Below are positions 7,547-14,789 of a DNA stretch of 20,685 bases, in pieces (within the stretch, counting starts at the first letter, position 1; each line of letters starts with the position of its first letter). Below the pieces are notes generated by a model. It ran no database searches and had not been told where the DNA came from. It was given only the letters and a program-made list of their open reading frames with translations. The stretch covers positions 1 through 20,685 of the forward strand of contig DAOTYE010000073.1 of assembly GCA_034434915.1 (NCBI GenBank). The letters are read 5' to 3'. The stretch comes from DAOTYE01 sp034434915. Lineage in GTDB: Bacteria > Chloroflexota > Dehalococcoidia > Dehalococcoidales > RBG-16-60-22. The position numbers and the translations under genes were made by a program.

Positions 7547-8814
7547 CCCAGCCTCCCGGGCACAAACTCAAGACATTCACCGGCTAAGCTCACGGTGAAC
7601 CACGGCGATAGCGGCGGCGCGCCGTGCTCAGCGGGTGTCCCAACCTGGATGATGGCTGACTTATAGCCAGCCTCCTTCAGGCGGCTGAGCAGTAAGGGCA
7701 GGTGTTCCGGCGGCTTGCCAAGGATGAAGAGGAGCGTGGTGCCCCAGGGCAGGCGCACCCACTCCTTCTGAAAAAAATCAGCGAAGGGACCGGATGGTCT
7801 GGCGGTCACTTTCGCCAGGGATTCAAGCAAAGCGATGAGCTGTGGCATGCCGCTACCGGGGAGCGTGGCAACCGGCTGTCCGGTGTCAGCAAGCTGGGAA
7901 TTTGCGAAAAGCCCTATCTGACTGCGCTTCTGGACGAGATAGTTTGCCAGCGATGCGGCGGTGCTGACGCCCAGCTCAAAGATATCATCGCTGGCTTCAA
8001 TGAAGCTGTCCACGGCAAGAAAAATGGCTACTTTGAGGGTGGTGGTGGGTTCAAAGACCTTGACCTGAAGGTTCTGGTGGCGGGCGCTCGCCTTCCAGTG
8101 GATGTGGCGCAGTCCGTCGTGAGGGGTATAGTCACGCACGCCGATGGTGCGGGTGGGGTCTTCAAAGATGCGCCGTTCCGCCTGCGTTTCGCCCATGGGA
8201 TAGAGGGAGGGAACGGCAAGCTGGCTGACAGGGAAGATTCTGGGATAGATGATGACCTCCTGCTTTTCCAGCCAGAAGGCAGTGCGCGGATACCAGCCGA
8301 AAATATCTCCTGAGGTTGCGGAGAGCGGACCCAGCTTATAATAGCCGCGCCGCTGGCAGTATAGCTTCTGCTTCCAGCTTACCGAGGTGTACCAGAGGAG
8401 CGATGTGGCACGGCTCAGCATTCGGCAGGAAGGGCGCTCACCCGGGGGGAGGGGGCTGTCAGCGGGGAGCAATTGCTGGGGTATCTCATCTTCAATCTGC
8501 ACCCAGGGGAGGGGCAGGAGCTTGCGGTTGCTCAGTTTGAGCTTGAGCTCAATAGTTTCGCCGGGGAAGGCGCGCGTCTCGGTGAGCAGGCGTTGAGCGC
8601 TGACGCCGATGAGGGAAAGCCGGCTCCACAATCTTGCCAGCCCTGCCGCTGAAAGCACCAGTCCGATGAGGACAACGACGACAGTGAGACCGCTCCACGC
8701 GGCGAGAAACATGACACCGAGAAGAACAAGCAAACCAACTCTGGTGAGGAGAATGCCCGCCGACCATGACGAGCTTTTCACGGCGGGCTGGGTTGACTTC
8801 TGCTCATGATTCAT
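7543..8814 (-). CDS. DUF58 domain protein, membrane anchored
   Basis: A 423-residue protein with two N-terminal hydrophobic segments (about 20-40 and 43-63), an extracytoplasmic-style beta region, and the DUF58 core. The diagnostic motif is at 221-245 (GVRDYTPHDGLRHIHWK then ASAR), followed by a von Willebrand factor A-like segment with AIFLAVDSF. DUF58 proteins are regular partners of MoxR ATPases and are associated with envelope functions, but their biochemistry is poorly defined. The start lies 26 bases after the thrC stop with only a weak GGGAA-type ribosome site, suggesting dependence on upstream translation. A four-base overlap links it to the DUF4129 gene. Confidence 0.9.
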   Translation of the reverse strand: MNHEQKSTQPAVKSSSWSAGILLTRVGLLVLLGVMFLAAWSGLTVVVVLIGLVLSAAGLARLWSRLSLIGVSAQRLLTETRAFPGETIELKLKLSNRKLLPLPWVQIEDEIPQQLLPADSPLPPGERPSCRMLSRATSLLWYTSVSWKQKLYCQRRGYYKLGPLSATSGDIFGWYPRTAFWLEKQEVIIYPRIFPVSQLAVPSLYPMGETQAERRIFEDPTRTIGVRDYTPHDGLRHIHWKASARHQNLQVKVFEPTTTLKVAIFLAVDSFIEASDDIFELGVSTAASLANYLVQKRSQIGLFANSQLADTGQPVATLPGSGMPQLIALLESLAKVTARPSGPFADFFQKEWVRLPWGTTLLFILGKPPEHLPLLLSRLKEAGYKSAIIQVGTPAEHGAPPLSPWFTVSLAGECLEFVPGRLG

Positions 8815-8840
8815 GGGCGGTTCCCGGGGAGGGGCTCAGG

Positions 8841-9896
8841 CTATCCCCACCCCAGCGCTTTTTCAATGGCGGACAGGTCAGGGGGCAGTTTCAGGAAGGG
8901 CGGGGCATTTTTCAGGGCAATTTCAGTGTCCTTGAGACCGTTGCCGGTGATGACGCAGACCACTTTCTTGTCGCGCAGGTCCATCCCTTTGCGGACAAGC
9001 TTGATGAGCCCGGCAACTGATGCCGCTGACGCTGGCTCGCCGAAGACGCCAGCTTTTGCCGCCATAATCCTCTGGGCGGCGAGGATTTCCTCATCGCTCA
9101 CCATGTCTATCATGCCGCCGGATTCGTCCCGGGCGGCGACGGCTCTCTGCCAGCTTGCCGGGTTGCCGATGCGTATGGCGGAAGCCACCGTTTCCGGTTT
9201 TTCAACAGGATGCCCGCGCACGATAGGTGCGGCTCCCTCCGCCTGAAAGCCCATCATTTTAGGAGTCTTTCTTGCTTTGCCCAGCCTGTGGTATTCCACA
9301 AAGCCTTTCCAGTAGGCGGTGATATTGCCGGCATTGCCCACCGGGATGAAAAGATAGTCAGGCGCATCACCGAGAACGTCAACCACCTCAAAGGCGGCGG
9401 TCTTCTGCCCTTCAATGCGGTAGGGGTTGAGCGAGTTCACCAGCGTCACGGGGTGTTTTTCAGTGAGTGTCCTCACGGTGGTGAGCGCCTGGTCAAAGTT
9501 CCCCTCAATGGTGAGGATTTTAGCGCCGTAAATGATTGCCTGAGCCAGCTTGCCGAGGGCAATCTTACCCTCCGGCACGGCGATGATGGCGGTGAGTTGG
9601 CAATGGGCGGCATAGGCGGCGGCGGAAGCGCTGGTATTTCCGGTGGAAGCACACATGACCGCCTTGCTCCCCTCCTCCATCGCTTTGGCGACGGCGACCA
9701 CCATGCCTCTGTCCTTGAACGAGCCGGTGGGATTGCAACCTTCCAGCTTCATGTAAAGCTCGCCGATGCCCAGCTCCTGCGCCAGATTATCGCATCTGAC
9801 CAGAGGCGTATCTCCTTCGCCCAGGGTGATGATGGGTGTCTTGGAGGTGAGGGGAAGGTACTGTTTATATCTATTGAGCACTCCCAGCTTCAGCAT
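8841..9896 (-). CDS. thrC: threonine synthase
   Basis: Pyridoxal-phosphate enzyme converting O-phosphohomoserine to threonine. The 351-residue length fits the shorter bacterial/archaeal class. PLP-binding Lys61 sits in GSFKDRGM; the substrate loop ASTGNTSAS (83-91) and the PLP-phosphate loop GNAGN (187-191) are clear. The N-terminus contains the expected LGEGDTPLVR segment. The gene follows hom with a 16-base gap, so the two form a threonine module, but no homoserine kinase lies between or after them. Fold-type II relatives such as threonine dehydratase share these motifs, but the neighbouring hom gene and GEGDTPL support threonine synthase. Confidence 0.93.
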   Translation of the reverse strand: MLKLGVLNRYKQYLPLTSKTPIITLGEGDTPLVRCDNLAQELGIGELYMKLEGCNPTGSFKDRGMVVAVAKAMEEGSKAVMCASTGNTSASAAAYAAHCQLTAIIAVPEGKIALGKLAQAIIYGAKILTIEGNFDQALTTVRTLTEKHPVTLVNSLNPYRIEGQKTAAFEVVDVLGDAPDYLFIPVGNAGNITAYWKGFVEYHRLGKARKTPKMMGFQAEGAAPIVRGHPVEKPETVASAIRIGNPASWQRAVAARDESGGMIDMVSDEEILAAQRIMAAKAGVFGEPASAASVAGLIKLVRKGMDLRDKKVVCVITGNGLKDTEIALKNAPPFLKLPPDLSAIEKALGWG

Positions 9897-9912
9897 TTAG
9901 TCCCCTGTCCTT

Positions 9913-11220
9913 TTATGCTATATCCTCAACCCTGACAAAGTTGCTGATTTCCTTCATAATGGGCAGTTTACCCAGCTCTGCAAGCGCTTTCTGCATGGCT
10001 CTCTCCCACGCCGGATGGGTCATGATGACCACCTCCGCCGTCTGAGCGATGATGTTTGTTTCTTTCTGGATAACCGAGGCGATGCTGATGCCGTTATCGC
10101 CGAAGACTTTAGCAATCTGGGCAAGCACGCCGGGCTGGTCAGTCACATTGATTCTGAGATAGAAGCGTGTAGCAATATCCGCCATGGGCTTGATTTTCTT
10201 GCCGGAGTCAAACTTCAATCTTGCTTTATCAGCGACGCCAAGCTGTATGTCCTGGGCGGATGATACAATGTCTGCAATGACGGCACTGCTGGTTGGGTTG
10301 GCACCGGCGCCTTCACCGAAGAACAGCACCTTGCCCACCAGGTCCCCTTCTACCAGGATGGCATTATAAACGCCATCAACCTTGGCGAGGAAGGAGTCCG
10401 CTGGAATAAAGACCGGATGCACCCGCGCTTCCACGGCATTGTTCACCTGCTTGGCGATGGCGAGCAGTTTGATGGCGAAGCCCAGCTCCTGCGCGTAGCG
10501 GAAATCGCGACTGCCCAGGCGGGAGATGCCTTCATTATAGATGTCCTCCGGTTTTACCTGGGTCTGGAAGCCGAGCGAGGCTAGAATCGCCAGCTTGTAC
10601 TTGGCGTCAATGCCTTCAATATCGTTAGCGGGATTGGCTTCAGCATAGCCCAGCTCCTGTGCGCTCTTCAGGGCGATGTCAAAGTCAATGCCTTCCTTAG
10701 CCATGCGGGTGAGGATATAGTTGGTGGTGCCATTAATGATGGCATAAATGCCCTTGAGTTCATTGGCGACGAGGTCGTATTTGAAAGGGGCGATGAGCGG
10801 GATGCCGCCGCCCACACTGCCTTCATAGCGCAGGCTCACGTTGTGCTCCTGGGCGAGCTTATGCAGAGCTACGCCGTGCTTGGCGATGACTTCTTTGTTG
10901 GCGGTGACCACGTGCTTATCTGCCGCGAGGGCGCGTTGAATGTATTCCAGAGCGGGCTTTTCTCCGCCGACTACTTCTACGACGATGTCAATGCCGGGCG
11001 TATTGAAGAATTCCTCGGTGTCCGCGGTGAAAAGCTCGTCGGGCAGTCCCTTCGCCCTGGGTCGGGCGATGTGGGGTCGTTTTATCTTTATCTTTCTCAG
11101 CACGAGCGGGCAACCAGCCTGTTCCGCAAGGGTGCTTGCCTTTTCAACAAGTACCCGCGCCACCTTTGCTCCCACCACCCCGAACCCCATCAGCCCGATG
11201 CCAATCTGTGCCCGCTTCAT
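9913..11220 (-). CDS. hom: homoserine dehydrogenase with ACT domain
   Basis: Reduces aspartate semialdehyde to homoserine with NAD(P)H, the branch point to threonine and methionine. The 435-residue protein has an N-terminal Rossmann fold (GFGVVG at 12-17), the VTANKE motif (105-110), GSVGGGIP (134-141), NGTTNYIL (163-170), and the signature GYAEANPANDIEGIDAKYKL (191-210). A C-terminal ACT domain starts near residue 350 (LRINVTDQPGVLAQIAKVF) and is the usual site of threonine feedback inhibition. The reading frame is open to an upstream ATG at 11262, but that would overlap the preceding gene. The ATG at 11220 has GGAGAAG directly upstream. Confidence 0.95.
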   Translation of the reverse strand: MKRAQIGIGLMGFGVVGAKVARVLVEKASTLAEQAGCPLVLRKIKIKRPHIARPRAKGLPDELFTADTEEFFNTPGIDIVVEVVGGEKPALEYIQRALAADKHVVTANKEVIAKHGVALHKLAQEHNVSLRYEGSVGGGIPLIAPFKYDLVANELKGIYAIINGTTNYILTRMAKEGIDFDIALKSAQELGYAEANPANDIEGIDAKYKLAILASLGFQTQVKPEDIYNEGISRLGSRDFRYAQELGFAIKLLAIAKQVNNAVEARVHPVFIPADSFLAKVDGVYNAILVEGDLVGKVLFFGEGAGANPTSSAVIADIVSSAQDIQLGVADKARLKFDSGKKIKPMADIATRFYLRINVTDQPGVLAQIAKVFGDNGISIASVIQKETNIIAQTAEVVIMTHPAWERAMQKALAELGKLPIMKEISNFVRVEDIA

Positions 11221-11223
11221 GAT

Positions 11224-11230
11224 CTTCTCC
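11224..11230 (-). promoter_or_regulatory. ribosome binding site deciding the hom start
   Basis: GGAGAAG on the minus strand, three bases before the ATG at 11220. It supports this start over the in-frame ATG at 11262, which lies inside the end of the upstream isomerase gene. Confidence 0.6.
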
Positions 11231-11239
11231 AGAATTATG

Positions 11240-12508
11240 CTATTTTTTAGACACCAGAGCAATTGCCTGATTTATCTTAACAGTGTCCAGCTTGCTGTGG
11301 TCAACAGTATAGCTCGTGTCAGCCCACAGTTCCTCTATCCATTTCTGTAGGGCGGAGGCTTTCAGGGTGTTCCGGTCCTCTTCTGAAATCTGCCGGTCAG
11401 CTTCCTGAGCCAGCACCTTAACCAGCCAGAAGCCGCCTTTAGTGCTGGCGGTCTCATCTTTGAGCGGGTTGCTCAGCGTACCCAGCGGTATTTCCGTATT
11501 GAACACAAAGTCATCAACGGCGGTGTTCATTTCCCCGGGGAGCACCACGTGGTCACCTTTGCTTTCCTTGACGCCTTGAACCTGAGAGACCTCCACGGCA
11601 ACCGTGCTGAAGTCCTCGCCGGCAAGCAGTCTTTCTCTCACTTTGAGCGCTTCCTCTTCACTGCCGAGGAGCATTGCCTTGACTTGGACCTCTTCCGTAT
11701 CTGTGCCCCGCTGCATAACTTTGACAAGCCAGTAGCCTAATTTTTTGGTCACGTTACCGTCCCAGAGCGGCTGGCTGAGCTCATTAACCTGGGCGTTAAA
11801 AGCCCATTCGCCAGGTACCTCGTATCCCATGTATTTGGTGAAAATCTCTTTGGGGTGCCAGCCCAGGTCGCCCCGGGCATTTTTAGTGAGTTCATCCAGA
11901 GAGTAAATCTCCGCCTGCTCGCTGAAGTTTATTCCCTGCTCCAGCTTGTATCTGACGTCCTGTGCCTGCGTGCGGCTTTCCAGCAACATCGCCATAAGGT
12001 GTCTTTGCTCGGCGGTCCTGGGCACCTGCGGGTCAAAATATTCTGCCAGCATTTTTCTGGCAAGAAGGATAGTCCTCATGGCGTCCTTATGCACGGCATC
12101 CAGTGGCTGTTTTGCTTTTTTCAGTTCTGCAACCACTTCTTTATCACTCACGGTGAAGCCCAGCTTCGCCGCGCCAAGGCGGATGAGTTCATTCTGCTCA
12201 ATGTCTTTTATCACGCTATCAGCGATATACTGGACCGTGAATTTAGATGGATTCTCACCGGCGCGCATTTTCAGCGAGTCCACATAATACTTCATGCTGA
12301 AGCTTCTATCATTCACGGTGATGACCGTCTCATTCAGAGGGAAGAAAGAGCCGACAAGCCACCCCACGATGACGAGGATGATAGCGGTGGCGATAATAGC
12401 AATCCCGGCAATGCCCACGATGCGCTGGCGCTTCTTCTGCCGCTCCCATTTGGTCTGCTGTTGTTTGGAGACATACGGCTTTCTTTTCTCTATTTTCTTA
12501 TTAGCCAA
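11240..12508 (-). CDS. membrane-anchored parvulin-type peptidyl-prolyl isomerase (SurA/PpiC-like)
   Basis: Predicted extracytoplasmic folding factor of 422 residues. A strongly basic N-terminus is followed by one transmembrane helix (about 30-53, no cleavage motif seen), so the bulk would lie outside the membrane. Residues about 58-160 resemble a SurA-type N-terminal chaperone region. Two divergent rotamase-like repeats follow: about 162-263 (TAEQRHLMAMLL ... GDLGWHPKEIF ... GYWLVKVM) and 269-362 (EEVQVKAMLLGSEEEA ... GGFWLVKVL). The second copy lacks the usual GGDLG-type core, so activity of each domain is uncertain. The start is a TTG at 12508, supported by AAAGGA eight bases upstream. It is the first gene after the promoter at 12548-12576 and ends 19 bases before hom. 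Confidence 0.8.
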   Translation of the reverse strand: MANKKIEKRKPYVSKQQQTKWERQKKRQRIVGIAGIAIIATAIILVIVGWLVGSFFPLNETVITVNDRSFSMKYYVDSLKMRAGENPSKFTVQYIADSVIKDIEQNELIRLGAAKLGFTVSDKEVVAELKKAKQPLDAVHKDAMRTILLARKMLAEYFDPQVPRTAEQRHLMAMLLESRTQAQDVRYKLEQGINFSEQAEIYSLDELTKNARGDLGWHPKEIFTKYMGYEVPGEWAFNAQVNELSQPLWDGNVTKKLGYWLVKVMQRGTDTEEVQVKAMLLGSEEEALKVRERLLAGEDFSTVAVEVSQVQGVKESKGDHVVLPGEMNTAVDDFVFNTEIPLGTLSNPLKDETASTKGGFWLVKVLAQEADRQISEEDRNTLKASALQKWIEELWADTSYTVDHSKLDTVKINQAIALVSKK

Positions 12509-12547
12509 GGGGCATCCTTTCTATGACTGCGTTAAGCATTCCCTATA

Positions 12548-12576
12548 TTTATAACGTAAAAACGTAATCTTTTCAA
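12548..12576 (-). promoter_or_regulatory. promoter of the isomerase-hom-thrC-DUF58-moxR operon
   Basis: On the minus strand TTGAAA (12576-12571), 17 bases, then TATAAA (12553-12548), five of six matches in each box. The start would lie near 12541, about 33 bases before the TTG start codon. The spacer contains two ACGT tetramers eight bases apart; no regulator can be assigned. Confidence 0.72.
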
Positions 12577-12585
12577 ATGGACGGG

Positions 12586-12612
12586 AGAATAAAGAAGGGG
12601 GCATATCCCCCT
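12586..12612 (-). terminator. intrinsic terminator after the CitE-like gene
   Basis: On the minus strand a 6-bp stem AGGGGG/CCCCCT with a five-base loop is followed by TTCTTTATTC, a T-rich tail. It lies 28 bases past the lyase stop and just before the next promoter. The upstream bases to 12634 contain a second GAGGGGG-type arm that could form an alternative pairing. Confidence 0.6.
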
Positions 12613-12639
12613 CCTGACTGGCGGAGTGAGGGGGGCAAC

Positions 12640-13584
12640 TTACGCTTTTGTTTCAAAGAACTTAAAGATGCTGATGTAAGAGGAGCCCTGCCGTTTCTTT
12701 TCTCTCTCCTCAATTGCGGTGACAAAGTGGACCAGGCCTTTTGCCTGGGTATAGTTCATGACGTCTATCATTTTACCGTCAAGGGAGATTGCGCCCAGCC
12801 CTCTCTTCTGCGCTTCCTCAAAAGCGGCAACTACCCTTCTGGCATAGTCTGCTTCTTCTGGAGATGGGGAAAAGACGCGGTTAATGGTTTCAATGTGGTC
12901 CGGGTGGATGACCATTTTGCCTTTGAAACCGAGCTGGAGGGCATGGCGTGCTTCTCTGAGCAGTCCTTCCCGGTCAGTCAGCAAGCCGAACGAGACGGTA
13001 TCCAGCGCCGGCACGCCGGCGGCGCGGCTCGCGACCACCGTCTGACTGCGGGCATAGAGCAGTTCCGTCTGCTCCGGGGTGAGGTCAGCCACACTGCGCC
13101 CGAGGTCGCGGTAGTAGTCTCCTGCGCCGAAAGCGACGGCGATGACGCGGTCACCGGCAGAGGCAATCTGGTACGCATTGACGATGCCCTTTGCTGATTC
13201 CAGAATCGGAATTATTTTAATGGCACCCGGCGCCAGCCCTCGCTTTTTCTCCGTTTTTTGCAGCATCGCTGACGCTTCTTCTATGTCTTCCGCCCTTTCC
13301 GCTTTAGCCAGCAGAATACCGTTGAGCTCTTTCACTGCCACGCAATTAATATCCTCTTCAGTGAGTCCGGTGGAGAGCGCGTTTACCCTGACGAAGAGGT
13401 ATGCGCCTCCCTCTTTCAGCGCGGGCAGGCTATCTCTTACGATTACCCTGGCGGTTTCTTTGTCCGCCAATTGCACTGCGTCCTCCAGGTCCAGGATAAG
13501 GGCATCAGCAGGCAGGGTTGCCGCCTTGTGAATCATACGCATGCTGTTGCCCGGGACGAAGAGAAGTGACCGTAAGACCATCAT
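12640..13584 (-). CDS. CitE/HpcH-family CoA-ester lyase (malyl- or citramalyl-CoA lyase-like)
   Basis: Member of the HpcH/HpaI aldolase-CitE superfamily, 314 residues. These Mg-dependent enzymes cleave or form C-C bonds in 3-hydroxyacyl-CoA esters such as malyl-CoA, citramalyl-CoA or the citrate lyase intermediate. Visible motifs are RSLLFVPG (5-12), DLEDAV (32-37), Arg66 in FVRVN, and metal-ligand-type Glu129 (PILESAKG) and Asp156 (GAGDYYRDLG), plus VIHP near 230. Its start overlaps the SucD-like stop (ATGA). The neighbouring CoA ligase supplies an obvious source of a CoA ester, and no CitF/CitD genes are present, so a free-CoA-ester lyase is more likely than a citrate lyase subunit. The substrate is not determined. 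Confidence 0.86.
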   Translation of the reverse strand: MMVLRSLLFVPGNSMRMIHKAATLPADALILDLEDAVQLADKETARVIVRDSLPALKEGGAYLFVRVNALSTGLTEEDINCVAVKELNGILLAKAERAEDIEEASAMLQKTEKKRGLAPGAIKIIPILESAKGIVNAYQIASAGDRVIAVAFGAGDYYRDLGRSVADLTPEQTELLYARSQTVVASRAAGVPALDTVSFGLLTDREGLLREARHALQLGFKGKMVIHPDHIETINRVFSPSPEEADYARRVVAAFEEAQKRGLGAISLDGKMIDVMNYTQAKGLVHFVTAIEEREKKRQGSSYISIFKFFETKA

Positions 13585-14489
13585 TGCTGTGCACCACCTT
13601 TCAAGATGGTGACGATGGTGGTGATGATTTCCTGCGGCGTGTTCACCACGCGTGCGCCGACTCTTTCCAGCGCCTTTATTTTGCTTTCCGCGGTTCCTCT
13701 CCCGCCTTCAATAATGGCGCTGGCATGAGAAAAGCGCATTCCTTCTGGCAGTGTCCTGCCCGATATGTAAGCGACAAGGGGCTTGGTGAACCCGCCTTCT
13801 TTAATTACTTCCGCCGCCTCCTCCTCTGCCACCGTGCCTATTTCCCCGAACATGACCACCGCTTTTGTTTCCTCGTCCTGTTCCCACAGCGGGAGGAGTT
13901 CAGCAAAGCTGGAGCCGGTGACTGGTTCTGCGCCCACGTGAATTGCTGTGGAGGTGCCGATGCCGGCTTTCATCAGGCTCCAGACCACCGTGCTCGTCTG
14001 GCCGCCACTGCGGGACATCACTCCCACCGGTCCCGGTTTGAAGATTTCCCGGGCAAACTCACCGCTTCCGCCCAACCAACCCATTGCCGCCTTATCCGGG
14101 CTGAGCAGTCCCAGTGAGCCCGGTCCCACGATACGCGCCCCTTTTTTGCGGGCAAGGGCAATCATTTCCAGAGAATCATGGAGAGGCACCCGCTCGGCGG
14201 GCACCAGGATTAGCTTGACGCCTGCCTCAATGGCTTCAATGGCGGCGTCTTTTACCTGCGGACCGGGGACGAACGTAACGCTTGCCTGAATCTTGCCGTG
14301 GATTTTAAACGCGTCTTTCACCGTGTTATAGACCGGTACACCCCATACCTCTCCGCCGCCTTTGCCGGGGGTAATGCCGCAAATCACCTTTGTGCCGTAG
14401 TCCAGCATGAAACGGGTGCGCGCCGTGCCCTCTCTGCCGGTGATTCCCTGGACCATGACGGTGGTGTTGCCATCAATCAGGATAGCCAT
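13581..14489 (-). CDS. SucD-like alpha subunit of an NDP-forming acyl-CoA ligase
   Basis: The 302-residue protein matches the succinyl-CoA synthetase alpha subunit: CoA-binding domain (QGITGREG, 14-21; YGTKVICGITPGKGG, 31-45), FVPGPQ, and ligase domain with GEIG (215-218). The phospho-His is His255 in RFSHASAII, equivalent to His246 in the E. coli enzyme. It is therefore expected to be catalytically competent with the SucC-like partner. Two motifs differ from ordinary SucD: the loop GPNCPG is GPGSLG (122-127) and SRSGTL is SRSGGQ (159-164). These suggest a substrate other than succinate, for instance malate, itaconate or another dicarboxylate. It starts six bases after the cysteine-rich gene and overlaps the lyase gene by four bases. 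Confidence 0.88.
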   Translation of the reverse strand: MAILIDGNTTVMVQGITGREGTARTRFMLDYGTKVICGITPGKGGGEVWGVPVYNTVKDAFKIHGKIQASVTFVPGPQVKDAAIEAIEAGVKLILVPAERVPLHDSLEMIALARKKGARIVGPGSLGLLSPDKAAMGWLGGSGEFAREIFKPGPVGVMSRSGGQTSTVVWSLMKAGIGTSTAIHVGAEPVTGSSFAELLPLWEQDEETKAVVMFGEIGTVAEEEAAEVIKEGGFTKPLVAYISGRTLPEGMRFSHASAIIEGGRGTAESKIKALERVGARVVNTPQEIITTIVTILKGGAQQ

Positions 14490-14495
14490 GGCCGT

Positions 14496-14789
14496 TTACT
14501 TCAGACCTCTTTGCTTGCGGTATTCTTCCAGCCCGAACATGTCAAGTTCAATGGTCAACCCTTTATTGCCGTGGCTATGGCAGTAAAGCTCACAGGTGAG
14601 ATCCTCAATACAGCGCCGCCCGGTCTCTTCCGGACTGGACATCAGCACAGGTTTGCCCTTCTCCAGTCGGTACAGGGTGGTGCCGAAGAGACTGCATGCC
14701 TTCACACAGGCATAGCTCTGGCACGTTTTGCACTTGCTGTAGTCAATTGAGACTTTGCCGGTGCGGAAATTAAATTCCAGGTCCGCCAT
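14496..14789 (-). CDS. small cysteine-rich ferredoxin-like protein between ligase subunits
   Basis: A 97-residue protein with seven Cys in two groups: Cys20, 23, 28, 32 (CKTCQSYACVKAC) and Cys60, 66, 70 (CIEDLTCELYC then HSHG). The first group has the CxxCxxxxCxxxC spacing known in DmsB-type iron-sulfur subunits, so binding of at least one [4Fe-4S] cluster is likely but inferred. No membrane segment or signal is present. It begins immediately after the SucC-like stop (TAGATG) with AAAGGAG nine bases upstream and ends six bases before the SucD-like start, so it is embedded in the ligase cistron. No specific family name can be assigned. It could be a third subunit, a redox sensor of the ligase, or an electron carrier for another pathway enzyme. 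Confidence 0.82.
   Translation of the reverse strand: MADLEFNFRTGKVSIDYSKCKTCQSYACVKACSLFGTTLYRLEKGKPVLMSSPEETGRRCIEDLTCELYCHSHGNKGLTIELDMFGLEEYRKQRGLK

Noticed and set aside
12640..13584. Citrate lyase beta subunit (CitE) of a citrate fermentation cluster
   Set aside because: No citF, citD, citC, citX or citG genes nearby; a CoA ligase is adjacent instead, favouring a free CoA-ester lyase.
13518..14117. 199-codon plus-strand frame opposite the SucD-like gene
   Set aside because: Antisense shadow of a clear enzyme gene, with no motif and no plausible ribosome site.
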